Below are positions 40,965-54,420 of a stretch of DNA of 64,000 nucleotides, in pieces. The stretch is taken from positions 21,676,247 through 21,740,246 of the forward strand of contig NC_086349.1 of the NCBI RefSeq assembly GCF_036324505.1, read 5' to 3'. The notes beneath the pieces were generated by a model. The model saw only the letters and a program-made list of their open reading frames with translations, did not search any database and had not been told where the DNA came from. The stretch's first letter is position 1, and each line of letters begins with the position of its first letter. Source of the stretch: Eleginops maclovinus. Lineage: Eukaryota > Chordata > Actinopteri > Perciformes > Eleginopidae. The position numbers were made by a program, and so were the translations under genes.

Positions 40965-43900
40965 ACCTTAAGAAATACACAACCAAAGAGAGGGAGCGTC
41001 CTACCAGGCCTCGGGCGGGAAGAGGTGGTGACTTTTGCTTTGGACATTGTTTCTGTCCAAATATTTGTGTTACTTTCTCACTGTCACTAAGGTAGCTCCT
41101 TCGACTCCCAGCCATTTGCATAGGCAGTGTTATTCCAGAAGAAAATATGGGGCAGTTTTAAGAAAACTCCACTTTGGAGAGGCGGGTGGAGGAGAGTAAG
41201 TGATAGTGATGGACGGTGTGATATAAATAGAAGTGGTGATGGCAGGATAATGCATGGCTCTTTCTGCCGGGCCGAGGTTCAGGCCTGTCAGTGAGACGAG
41301 GAGGAAGGGAGGAGGAGAGAGAGAGAGGAAGGGGTAGAGCAGAGGGAAAAGAGGTCCGGGTGTCTTTTCCAGGTCACCCTGGGCTCCTAGAGGGGCAGGA
41401 AGAACCCTTGATTAATTATGATCATTATTATCATCATCTTGGCCAGGGGCATTAATCACAGCCATGTCAGAGTGGGGACCGGACACGGGGCAGGGGGGGA
41501 GAGTGGGAGTGGGAGGCAGGCCTTATTGTGAACGTGAGTTTGTTGGCATGTTAGACACACCCCTATCCCAGTGCCCCTCGCATGTGTCAGTGCTCAACAT
41601 CCATATGCCCTGTGTCAGCGCAGCATCTATCAAGGCTAGGCCTGTTGTCAATCGGGTCAGCTCCCACTGCTCCGAAACAAACCGACTAAACGCGGGGTGA
41701 TCAATGATGGCTCTTCACTTGAACTACATGCCAATAAAGCCGCCCAAGTATGAATTGACTGCAGCTAACTTGACAGCCAGCCTGCTATCTGGCAGAAAAC
41801 ATTGTTTGTCAGGACATCGGTCTTTGAACTGTAATGAGTGATTATGACAAGTTGTGTTAGCGTCTCGCATCCCTGTGAGGTTCGGGCCCCTCACAAATCA
41901 TTTTCAAATACACACACAATCCTCCCTAAAAAGATACTCACCTCTGTATTGATTATTCTTTTTAATTAAGGCCATAAGCAGGTTAGTACATTATGCAAAT
42001 ACTCATCCAAATTGTGTTAAGAAGTCACGATTCAGGCTTCCTTCTGTTTCAATTTAGAGTTAGATAAGGACAGTTTTTATTTTTTGATGATGAGAATCGA
42101 TAAGCTTTTAAACTGATTTCCCTTGTGTGTGTAATAAAAAACAGTTTGAGAAAGAAAAACATTTTACTAGCTTTTAAATGTTATCAAATGTTCACAATAA
42201 TGTTGTTTTTCACAAATGCTTTCTTGTCACTTTAATGTTTTGCGTGTCACTTTGTTTTGAACGGTACTGCGCTACAGCTCCGATATAAAGAGATATTTTA
42301 TGATGTAAAAACACACTTTACTTACGTGTTGCCTTTTCATCATCTCGCCTTTTTTGGCTTTGACTCTCAATTTTCTTCAACTGACTTTTTTTTCCTGCCT
42401 GTCTATTTTTCACCGTCACATCTCCCACATGCTTTTTGTGTGTTGCACATAATGATGGACAGCTTCACGCAGCCATGACAACCATGAGCAGGGATGTGTT
42501 CGTTGCCAGCCAGCCAGCAAACGCTGGGCACTCCACTCTGTCGAGACGTCTCTCTGACTTTTATGAATACATGTACACAGCTCAGAGCGGCGGTGGATTT
42601 GTCTTTATAAGTCTGGGTGACACGTCCGCAGCGGCCCCACTTCATTTATTCCACTTGCGTAGATTAAGGCTGGCATTACAAGTAAGGTCACACCATGCAT
42701 CAATGTTACCTCGACACCACGGCGCTGCTGAGCGTGCTCAGGCGTTACCATTACTCCACCCAAGCTTCTCCACGGGAAATTTCCATCAATTTCTTGTTTT
42801 TGCATCTTCCTCTTTCCCCAATTTCCCCCGATCCTCAACTCCTCTCATTCTTCCCCGTCACTGCGTGTTGCTGTGAGGCTGGGACGGGTGTAAACACTGC
42901 TCCAGGAAAGGCTCAGGGCCTCACACTGTGTCAGAACAGGTGCGCTTTTGGACAGGAGGTGTGAGGCAGGTGTTAGATGAAGCCTCGACTCACGAGTGTA
43001 GCTGTCAAAATGTCTGTGTTCCCCCTTCTGTGATGACATGTTAATCCCTAACACTTGGTCTCTACTGGGAGCTCCTACGCGAGTCAGACTGATAATAAAC
43101 AGAAAGTCAGGGAACATCCTTTACTGACACCTCAAACTAATTAGATTTTTACCTACTTTATTCTAAAACCGTCTTTTTAAGGCAGTCCATTTTCTTGTCA
43201 TATTCTCTGATGCTATACTTTCATGATAGCTGTGTGTAAAGTAGGTTATATCAACGTAGAAACACTTCTCTGCTTAGGTTTCTCGTGAGAGGAGCTGTTT
43301 GACTTTGTAAATGCAGCTTGCTGGTGGTTGGTGGACTCAGGTCCTCTTAACCTTAACCCAGCCTCTTTTAGCATGGGGACTCGGGGACAGCACGAGGGAC
43401 GGTCATTTGTCCTTGCAGGTCTGGGTCCTTGTGAAGCGAAGAAGAGCTCTTAGCAGTGTTGGTATTTATATCAGCGAGTTCCTTGTCTGTCCAGGACTTT
43501 ACACGGGCTCCCTCAGCCTCTTAAGTAGCGAATATCTCCTTGAAAAATAAACTTGACAAAGCAGTGTGACAGTCTTCAGGGCTACTTGTTGTCTGTTTTC
43601 AGCGCCTTCTTGGCTGTGGGTGAAATATAAAAGTTGTTTGAAGTGTCATGGCAGTTTGATGTGTATTTTTTTCGCTGTTTACTATATCTGGTGTTGATTT
43701 GTGGTTAGATTTTTAAGCATACTGTACGTATGTCAGCCGCCAGTTTCTCAGTCGTCTGCCTCTTGTCTTGTATGAGTCTCCATCACAAACCTGAGGCTGT
43801 ATATTTTTTTCACAGGCTGTTGGGAGGATTTATTCGTCTTTTACTACATCACTGAAACAGACTCGTAACTCATGAATGAACTCCATTCCTCTCCAACGGC

Positions 43901-45828
43901 CTGGCTTGCTGCGCTTCAAGCTCCATCCTTAGCATCTTACAGCCGTCAATCAGGCTAATCTGCTCCCTCTCACGTAGCCACAAAAGGCTTTGGCTTTTCT
44001 CATTGACATCAAATAATGGCAGGCCCGCCTTCTAACCGTACTGCCCGGCATTGATCTGTCCAAACAACATCTGCTCAATCCAACTCCGGCCCGAATTGCG
44101 TGTCAGAAACAATCTCGTTGTTGTTCCAAGAGCGGGAATTCACAAGCAGGTGAAGATGCTAAAGAAAAGACTCAATATCATTTCCCCAATTTAGTTTTTT
44201 TAGTTGGTGGCAGTGTTTCATCATCGTTCAATAAAATAGATCTTAGCACTTCCATTCTAACGCACTTCTTAATATTCTTTCATTATTATGGTTGACTTGA
44301 TTTTGATTGTTCACAAAGAATGATTGCTTCATATTTTACAGGCTCTATCGATTGTGTTGTCAACAAGCATTTTCTTCTGGTAGTCACTCAGGTGACAAGA
44401 TTTCTCTGTCGCCAGCCTTTTGTGTTGTGATGGGGGGGAGTCTATAGGAAGTGAGGGCCATCACTGTCACCCTGGTGTATCTAAAAATGACACATGGATG
44501 ACTGCATCATGTAAAGGTGACATTTGAAGTGACATATACATGTTGCATTACCAATGCAATGTTTGCAGCATTGAGGTGACCTCCTCTGCTCTCATCCCAG
44601 CTCTTATCCTGCCTGCCTCACCTTTGCCAAACGCCAGAGCTGTTTGTCATGGATGATTTGGTAATAAAATGAGAAAGGTGTTGAGTCAGCGACAGAAGTC
44701 TCCGTTCCACCTGGCCCTCTGTCATCCCTTTCCCCTTTCACACACACACATTGTGCATGCACACACGCACAAATGCACTTGCACTCTGAAAATCCTTTAG
44801 CCTACAGTCTGTTCATTGATCTCTTTTGCACACAGGTACAAAAATGCATACAGGCAACACACAGTGCAGAGGTGCACAGCTACTGTAGGCACATCACATA
44901 CTGTATGATTTCTTACTCTCTCCTTCGCTCTTCCTCCTTCCTTTTTCCTAATCTACCTGATACCAGATGTTTCATCTTCCCTCGTGAGAAGTTACCCCCA
45001 AAGACATTTTTGTGGTGCTGATTACAGCATTTATAAATGTGCTGTTAAACACTTTTTACACAGCCAAGAAATGGTGTGGTTCGGGCTAGGCATTGTTTCA
45101 TTGTCGCTCTCTATTTCAGAAATATGAAGATATTGTTATCAAAAGTCACAGTGCAGTATAACACTGTCTGCATTTATCATAACTCACTTGATTTCACTGG
45201 GTCAAATGACTCAGCAAGCTCAATAATTGGTCTAATGAAGTGCAAAAAGGAGTTTGTCTGAGTTCTTTTTCTGTACCAGATACACATTAGTTCACCGTAC
45301 TGTAGCTACCATTACTGACTGACTGAGGGGAGAGTATGGTAATGGAGAACACGAGTCTGATGGGCTCTCGGGAGCTTCAACTGACACGAAAGGGCTGCTC
45401 AACGATGTTCTGCCAACTTTAATACTTATAGCGGTGGAATTTCATTGCGCATGAATAGTTTGAGTGATGCAGTTACTATGTATGCACTCTGAATGGAGTG
45501 CAGACATCATGTGCCTCTTCCTACATGACAGGCTTTTTGTAGATTTAAAACTGGAATGAAAGGTACTTCTGAGTGATATAATATTAATGTTAATCTTGTG
45601 TTATTTCAATTTGTTTTTATTTCATAGTGGGGTTTTTTTTCCAAGGGGTGACCTAACGATGTTTTGGCTTCAGCTGTTCAGCAGAATATTGAGTGCATTA
45701 TGATAATCCCACGCACCAATGTAGGGGTTGAGGTTCATACATTATGCAAACTTTATGGTAAAAAAACACTGTAGTAGGACACTCGGCGGAACTAACCACC
45801 CTCTCTGTTTCTTGCACATCCGTCATGG

Positions 45829-45829
<1 letters not shown>

Positions 45830-45901
<72 letters not shown>
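45830..45901. repeat. Compound (CA)n / (ACACAT)n microsatellite
   Basis: CA run to 45874, then three interruptions of the form acacat, then further CA units to 45901. The interruptions suggest an older, more stable array. Confidence 0.95.
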
Positions 45902-48900
45902 ATTCATATCACACTTACTCCACCATCCTGCTGTCTCACCTAAACAGTGCTGATTTTATCCAAGAGCTCAAGTAAACAAGAGTTACCAAGGAGCGGCTCC
46001 TCAGATGAATATTGTATACACCTAGTCTGGCTAAGTGTTGTTGTTTATGTCAGGGACAGTGTTTATGGTACTTGGTGGGCCCCTTAGTGCAGTTCAGTTT
46101 CTACAGCATCCCACTATGGCTATCAATTTCAGCACAAGATCGTCTAGGTTTGTGTTTTTTCTCCCCTCTCCCCTCTTGCTTTAGTCTTCTCCTCCCTTCC
46201 TCCGTGCTCGGCTGGTGTTGCCTGCCTGCTCCCTCGTCTCCGCTTGCCCATCTCACCTTCCTTCCTTCCTTCCAGATGGCGCATTTCACAACCTGCTAGG
46301 CACGATCAATCAAGCCCAGATGCAGACTGGGCTATTAAGGTCAGTAATGATCGGCCTTTGAGCGTTATGGGCCCGGCTCCTGTTGTAAAGCCATGCATCA
46401 AACTCTGTTCCAGCACTCAGCTCGCCTGCCCTTAACAAGCCAGCTTAAAATATCGGCCAGAGGATACAAAATGAAAAGGGTACAACCTTATCTCTCCAAA
46501 GACAGGCCGCTGTAGCCCCAAGGTGTAATAAAACTACAGAACTTGGCCGTCGCCTGGAGTCATCTCTTTTATAAGCAATATCTTTCAAAGATCAGCTAAG
46601 CGGTGGGCTATGGGTGCTGTGTTGAGAGATGTAATGCATCACACCATATTCCCCTGCACAGGAAAAACCTCTGCTCACTATTCAAGCGTTTTCATGGTAG
46701 CCAGGATATCCATCCCAGCCTCATACCCGACATGGGATTCAGATTTAATTGTGTGAGAAGCTCAGGGTTTGAGGAAGGATTTGGTGCCTGAACCCTGCCC
46801 CCTCAGGGCGCCATGACTGTACACCTGCATAAAGAGGAGCTGGACCAAATCACAAGCGAGGAAGGGAAGCACCCACAGGTCCCAAAGGACAGCTGCTCCT
46901 TCAATATGGGGCTGGGTCACCAGGCCACCATATACCAGTTGCGTTAAATCCTCTATATTGAATTACCTTCCCATTCCCTTGTATTTACACCTGAAAAAAA
47001 GCCAAGTTCGACGCTTTTCAATCCAAGTAATGATTTGATTTGGATCCATTGAGTGCCAAGAGGCTGCAAAAACAACTGAGGCTGCAGCCAGGGGAGATGG
47101 AGGGTCGTGGGAAATATGTGCTCATTGGATGATGGATGCTCACAGGAGGGAACACCTGTTATTTATTTGGTCATTCCAACCCAATATACATGTTTTGCAA
47201 AGAGACGTTATGTGCTCAGGGAGATGATAAATAATATCAGGGTTATGCTGTAAACTGCAGCAGCTGTCTGGAATTTTACTATGACATACATGGAATATTG
47301 AGATGTCGGACAGGGTATTTATTGAATGAGGTTGTTTCAGTGGCCGCACGGAACGACTACCGCAGACACTAATGATAAGTCACTGGTACAAAAGCCATTT
47401 AGAGCTAATGCTAAGATGGAGCTTAATGAATGCGTGAGTAGAAGCAGACAGGACATTCAGAAAGAAAGATGTGGCTTTACCTGGTGTTCATCATTAACTG
47501 TTTAACATAATAGCAGGCCATGGTCCTCTCCCGGACTGTACAGCTGTGGTTTACTTATTCTATACATTTGTCCGTACGCGCAGTTTTGATGCCTGGTTTC
47601 GAGTGAAATTTCATTTCCCTCTCAGTCTTGCGTAACCAATTTTCACAGGAACTGGACGCAAAACAAAGGCTGACTCAGACTCTTTGACCGTGCCAATAAA
47701 AATCTGCTTTTTTGTTCAGCGCAAAGAGTGGGCCTTATAGAGAGCCATAATATTCTGGACTAAAGCAACAGTCACCCCAGCCTGGCGCTGCGTGTTATGA
47801 TTAGTCTTTCCATGTTTTGCCAGCATGCGTAGAACATGATGTCTTCCAGTGTGTGTGGATGGGATGTCTGGGTGATATGTGGTTGGCTGATGATGCAACA
47901 CAACCCAGTTCCTGGTTGGCCACTGGCCTTGATGTCACCCCAACCAGGGCGCACTCACCAACAGCCGGGGAGTCCAGGTCAGCCCATCCAGTCAGTCTGC
48001 AACCTTTGCACGGGCCCATAAAACACAGAAGCACAGAGCAGAAAATTGAAAGCATCACGGAGGTGCCATGCCTGTGCTGGGGAGGAAGATAAAAGTCTTT
48101 GGCCAGGGTTGGAAGCATCTTAGCTGTAGTTGCATGCTGGGGGCTGTAGGATTTAATAACCTAAGACCAGGGGTTGTGGGGCTGCAAGCACACAGTGGCG
48201 GAGCACAGTAATAGTTTACAGTTGTGTGACAGTAAACTGCAAACCCCCATGATTAATAATATAGCTGTAAGGCATGACATGGTAGTGGTGTCCGCTGTAG
48301 CTGTTTTAATATTCTATGTATTATAGATAGACTTGGCCAACTGCGTCTTGTCATTCACCGTCTAAGATGTAAGGCTAGTTAGCATGTTATGGCCCGTCAT
48401 GAGCCTGTCACCCAGGATCAAATAATACTTGCCCAGAGAGAGGCGCGGTGTTTGTAGTAACGTGCGTGTGACATTTGGATGAAGACATCACAGCTCCTGT
48501 TTGATCACCACAGCCCCCTTTGTGGACGTCACTGTGACTAAAGCTGTCATAGAGGCAGAGGCAACTTGATTTATCCCTAAAGCCATTCCTTCCTGCCACC
48601 TTTGGCATTCTGTTATTAACATCACGAGGCAATAAGCTGATGGATTTTCTCCAATTTGGTCCCAGCGTACTGTAATCCCTGTCTCTCTTCCTTCTTTCCT
48701 TCTCTGCAAATGAACTTCTTCTGTCCACCACTGTATTCCACACACCTCTGTCTTACCAATGTCTGTTATTCTTCCATTTTTAAGTGCTTGTACTCGTAAA
48801 GCCGCTGTGGTTTTTATCAGCAGCATAAAAGTTGAACGTTACCCTTAGTGCATCGGGCCATTCCTTCAACCCACAGCCTGACAAATGAGTTGTGACCTTG

Positions 48901-49839
48901 AGTAATATTTGCCCATTATTCAGAAGGCAGCAGAGCAGATATTAAAAATAGCACTCATTTCACAAGCCACGGTGGAAGAGGTGGTGGAGGTTGGCTGTTA
49001 TCAGAGGGGTGTCTAGGAATACGTATACACATGTTTTTTTCCTTTTTCGTTTCTTAGAAAAGTGCTGCGTTGTATAAATCTTTATTGGCTATTTGTTCAG
49101 GTAAAGATACCAAGTAATAAATGTAGTTTGGCTCGAAACATTGGTTCACTGCAGGTATTACAGTAGGAACTTCAGCAGCAGTATAAAATACTTTTATTAT
49201 TTGTTTATTATTGATGTTTTATGAACAACTTTCTTCCCCTTATACATAGTAGTATGTTTCATTATAGCAGTCTCAGTGTCTGATGAAGGATGTAGATATT
49301 TGATAGATTAAAAAATAAGAGGAACCAGTCTTTGTTTGTTTTGCACCTGATTTTAAATTCAGTTTATGTCTTTATAAAATAATATATCTTTTAGAAAACA
49401 TTTTAGCAATTGTTTGTCTTGTTTTTAACTTGAAGTTTTTATCAATGAAGTTCTTATTCACTAAAAAGTAAATGCAAAATGTAATTGATTCAACTTTCTA
49501 TTTCTCTGTATTAAAGTTTGGTTTGAATCTCTCAAGCCTTAAACGTAGACATACATAGGACTTGACAAATTAACAACAAAACAAACAAATAATTGAAATA
49601 CTCGGCTAACATTTCTTTTACGTCAAAAAAAATCACACGCTAAGAAGAAAATCATGTTCTTGGTTAGTTTCAGTTTAAGTTGTGTCAGATTTTATGATGA
49701 AATTCCAACAGTGAAACAGACAGCTCATTTAATAATAAAGTGAGATTCAGAGAGGTAAATCATTCATATGAAGTTACATGAAAAGCCAAACCAACAATAG
49801 TAAGTTACCATCTGAATCCGCAGCTGCCCTCTCCTTAGC

Positions 49840-50110
49840 GTTATATTAAGGTTCAGCTCACTGTTTAGCAGTCTGTCTGCAAATACTGTTTTTTCCCCCC
49901 CTTACTGCTTTTGTAGTTTTCGGCAGTAGCAGGCAGCTGTTTTCAGCAACAAAGCTTTAAAAAACAAAACCAGTGTAGACGTACCTGCTCAGCACCAAAC
50001 ACCAGACAGACACAGTTAGCAACCAGCTGGTGAACAGAGCATTTAGCAGCTGAAGAGCCAGATATTTGATAGGTAACAAAAGCAGAGTCTAAACACTTTC
50101 TGATGTGAGT
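49840..50110. mobile_element. Interspersed teleost repeat of unknown class
   Basis: The stretch including caggcagctgttttcagcaa, caccaaacaccagacagac and agctggtgaacagagcattt matches a sequence I recall as highly repeated in fish genomes. I see no clear terminal inverted repeats, so class and borders are uncertain. The reading frame that follows (50105-50464) shows no family resemblance. Confidence 0.45.
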
Positions 50111-50779
50111 TTGGTCACAATATTAGATGTGCTTTTTCACTATGACTACATATGCTATTTTTATCGCTCAAAACATAATGGTGCTGTCTCTGTTAAGTTG
50201 TTGCTACCAAAGACTATCCATTTGTCTGACGTTCATAGAATGGTTTTCATTAAATGTGCCTCCATCTGTCTGTTGTTGTTTACAAATGGAACAGTTTACC
50301 TAGTCAGTGTATTGTATTTTCATTGGGGAAACATTGTTGTTCCACTCTACATTTTCTGTGCTAGTTTTCACAGACTGAGCAAACCCTGGCAGAAATGCCT
50401 GGCAGAAGTCTTGATCCAGTTTGGACCCACAGTACCTCTGCGTCCCGCTCTGGGCTTTCTCTGAGAGCCTCTGACAGTATTACAGTGTCCAAAACCCATA
50501 TGCATCCCAGTATCCTTTCCTCCTGTCCTCCCACTCTGTCCCCTCTGCCCTTCAGCCCTCAAAAGGCCGTTTAGCTTCCCAAGGGCCAGAGCATGACCGC
50601 ATGGCCACACTGCTGAAAGGCATGATGGGTAATAAGTGGAAATGGCAGTGATCCGGCTCAGGGCTCTCGCTGCTCCTGCTCCCCTCCAGCTCACAAATGC
50701 CAGTGGATGAAGATGGATCCAACCCTGTTTTGACCCGAGTAAGGGTTCTCCGTCACACCCTGCCTCTCCCCTCCTTATC

Positions 50780-51220
50780 TCTGAGTCCTGCTCTTTCTCT
50801 CTGACCCCCGAACACCACGGTGCTCTCTTTGCCACTCTCGCGCTGCATTTTCCTTATCCCTCTCTTGTCACGGATCCTCTCCTGGCCTCTTCGTTCACTT
50901 TCCCATTACGGGTCCATACCACTGTCAGTCACTCTCCTTCCTCTCATTTTCATCCCTATTATATTTTTCTGTCACTCCTCCTCTCATTTCCAATGTCTGT
51001 TATTCCTCCTCTGCCCCCTTTCTGATTTCCCTCCTTCCATTTCCTGTTTTTCTTTTACCAATGCAGGGACCGTTTTGCTTTCTTTCTCACACCCACACTT
51101 TTTTCTCTTTCTGTTACTTTTCTTATACTTTTATTCCATAAACCACCTCACCCCTTCCCGCTCCCTGACCCGCTCTCTCCCTCTCTCTCACCCTCCCCCC
51201 TCTCTCTTTCTGAACTGGGT
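50780..51220. repeat. Pyrimidine-rich low-complexity tract
   Basis: Strong C/T bias over about 440 bp. The 188-codon frame at 50820-51386 runs through it and is a serine/leucine/phenylalanine-rich artefact with no family resemblance. Confidence 0.8.
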
Positions 51221-51356
51221 GTGCAGGCAGCTCCTGAGTGGCAAGGTGACATTGTGTGTCATATCAGCATTCCACGGCAGTCCCCTTTCTCTCCAGAGAG
51301 TAATTATTTCTTTCAGAGTGAAAGGTTCAATTTGCTATAAAAGAACAAGAGCCTCA

Positions 51357-51540
51357 GGTATAGAGGGAGTGAGGGTGGGAGCGTAAGGAGGGTAAGAAAG
51401 GAGAGTGGAAGTGATAGGGTGGCAGAGAGAGAGGGAGAAAAGTGGGGGAGAATGGAGATGAAGGCTGGAAGGGAAAAAGAATGAGAGGGTGGGACAGGGA
51501 GGCAAGGAGAGTGAAAAAAAATTGAGAGTGAGGGAGGACA
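51357..51540. repeat. Purine-rich (GA/GGGA) low-complexity tract
   Basis: Strong G/A bias on the + strand, 140 bp after the pyrimidine-rich tract and immediately before the 165-bp GT array. Confidence 0.8.
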
Positions 51541-51582
51541 AGCCAAACGTTCCCTCTGTGTACCGGACACACTGTTCTCAGT

Positions 51583-51750
<168 letters not shown>

Positions 51751-54089
51751 GAGTGAAAGTGAGGTGCTGGGTGACGTCATAGTGTCCCGTTCTGGCCAAA
51801 CATTACGTCACCTAGCTGGGCCACCTGAACCGGCTAACACCCCCTCCTGGCAGAGACACAGAGAGAAAGTCCAGCCCAGAAACAGACTGAGCAGTGATTA
51901 AAACAAACTCTGGTATTTCAGCCTGCATCCTGGACTGGTATATTTTTATATCTCTGTGCTGGTATTTCCAGTATTTTTCTGTTTTGAGCCTTTGGGCTGA
52001 GGGCCTCTTAAGGATGCATTTAGGGGGTGAGGGTGCACTGGGGTATTTGTAGGTAAGCTATCTCATTTGATAGTGCACCCCCCCACACACACACAGGCAC
52101 ACGCTCTATCTCGCCCTGCCGGTGAATCCTGCTTCCCACAGTTACCTGCTGTAAATTGTTCCAGTCTCTCCGGTACAGGAGTGTTTTTTTCACCCCAGTG
52201 TCTTCCTGTTGGAGTGTCTTTCACCACTGGGATTAAGGAGCCTCTCCAGACAGGCTGAGGCGCTTATTTAAAGCAGCAGGCTTGTCACCAGGACTATTTT
52301 AAGTGGAAGCTTGAAAGCAATTGCTGCCGCGTTCCAGCACGATGTTGGCTATGAGTTATTATGCATCGCTTCAGTGGCGAGGAGCGGTGGAACCAAAAAA
52401 AGGCTTACCCTGTTGCTTTCTGACTGGAGCCCATAGATGAATAGAAGAACGAGGGAATGGAGGATGGGTTGGGAAGACCTTACCACAAGTGCTGCCATTT
52501 GTTAGTCTTTGTAATAAAGCCTTTAAAAGATTTCTGGTGTAATTTAATGACTATTCCCTCCAGCCAGTTACTGTCAAACCACTTGCCTTGGGGACAATAA
52601 GAGGCATTCAAAATGGGTTCACTGATCATTTAATTTCATGAATTCTTAAAACGAATTTCAATGATTGGTCTTTATTACTATGCCTCAGGCCTGTAACCTC
52701 TATATCATAACCAAAAAAGTGTCTGTAATACATTTTATTCTGTTCAAATTGAATATATCCTCTTATCCACCAAATGAAATACACAGCCTTTCCTCTGAGG
52801 TGATTCGCCCGCTGAATATTTGGAGACGGTCCCATCAACAGGAGCAGCTGAGAATCTTTCTGGGCGAAAGAGCTACTGGATGCAGCTGGGTTTTGCTCTG
52901 TTGACTGAAGCGATTTTAATGTTTTATTGATTTTTTGATTTATTTTTTTCTGCTCCAGCCTCCATATACACACTCTCACTCTATCTTCGTCATGAAGAAC
53001 AGCCAAACAGGCAAAACCCCCCCCAGCGGGCTTCTGTCCCTGTCCCTGTGTATCCACATCCCGCCCTGCCAGAACAAGGTTGCAGAACAACAATGCTAAC
53101 GATGATATTTGGTGGTGTTTGATTTTGACTCACCTCCAATTTTCCTGAATGATAAATGGTTGTTCCCTACGTTAGAACAGGTTTCTAAAAAAGACCTATC
53201 TTGACCACTCAGTGGCTTTTAATCTCGCCTTGTGCATGAAATCAAAAAGTATAATTAGCAAGACCAAGAAGCAACAGCACTAAATTAGTTTTGAGGTGGG
53301 GAAATTGAAGATTTTTGTTTTGGTTAAACTAAAATATGGAAGGAAATGGTTTTGCTCTTCTCCTTACAGAATACTTACAGATCAAAATGATAGCAGCTTT
53401 TTAATTTATTTCTTGCACAGTGGTATGCCAACAAGCTGTGAGCCCCACAGGCCTTCTACCGTGCACAGCGCTCCTGAGAAAAGCTTTATGCATGAACGTT
53501 CATTCGAAATTTAGCACAAGGGGGTGCTGCCTCAAAAGGAGCATCCTGGCTCCTGTTGATACAGACCCTTATGTTTTTAAATCTGCCAACTGTTAGATTT
53601 CAACCAATCAACTCACCAGTAAACATGTTTTTAAAGTTTTGCAAGGGAGTCAAAGTAACACCAATATACCACTAAATTACGATAACATCTGAAAGTTGGG
53701 GGAGAAAATGTCTTGTCTATTCTGCCATAAATGCAGCAACACAAACAAACAAAAACAGTAAAGACAGAATGACAGAGGAGAGTTAAAACACGTTTTTATA
53801 CTCCTTCCCAGAGGTGTCTGTTAAAGCGGGAGGGAGAGAGGGTAATGAGTGGAGGGCAGGAACAGAAAGAGTGTTTACACGAGGAGCTGCAGCAGCATCT
53901 GACGCCACTGAATGCAGGCTGTTGTTCTTTTCTCACAGGCATCAGAGCAAACCACACCACTTCATCTCTCGTACGCGCATGCATCAACATCTCCAAGGTT
54001 GTATAAATCAAACCTCTCTTGCTACTGAACCAGCATATCCTGCCCACCACGAACAATTACCACCCCACCTCTTGCTCGGATAACAAAGC

Positions 54090-54420
54090 ATCCTATCTTA
54101 ATAAGCATCCCACCGTGGGGAGCTAATGGTCTCGCCGCTCCTTTTAATTTTATTCATACCTAACTATGAGATATTAATAATGAATGCAGAGTAAACAACA
54201 GTTTAAGATGCCGGCCACGCCATTGTGGACTAATTGGCTCATTAAATGTAACATTAGTGGGGAGAGGGGCCCTTGATTGGGAGCTGTAGGCCCAAGTCAA
54301 TGCTAACACTCAAAGATCATTGATCTTTACCCAGCCTGCACTGCTCTGATTAAAGAGCAATAAAGATGGGGCTGGTTCCCCTCGGCTCCATAACACTGCT
54401 GCGTTTCATTTAAAGTGCTT
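54090..54420. other. Possible conserved noncoding element
   Basis: About 330 bp of unique sequence with many motifs typical of deeply conserved enhancers: tattaataatgaatgcag, ggactaattggctcatta, cattgatctttacc (TCF/LEF-like) and ctgattaaagag. No repeats or coding signal. Confidence 0.35.

Noticed and set aside
41728..41760. catgccaataaagc, as in the LINE tail at 57.5 kb
   Set aside because: It lacks the TTGAA tandem tail and neighbouring similarity, so it is too short to call.
46255..46300. cttcc repeat ending in ccag followed by an ATG
   Set aside because: Simple repeat; the frame stops after eight codons and no donor is present.
50105..50464. 119-codon + strand frame, moderately hydrophobic
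   Set aside because: No family resemblance, no splice sites of note, and it begins at the edge of an interspersed repeat.
50820..51386. 188-codon frame, the longest in the window
   Set aside because: Low-complexity translation of a C/T-rich tract.
52626..53093. 155-codon minus-strand frame
   Set aside because: No recognisable domain, antisense to camta1, and no plausible splice sites or codon pattern; a chance frame.
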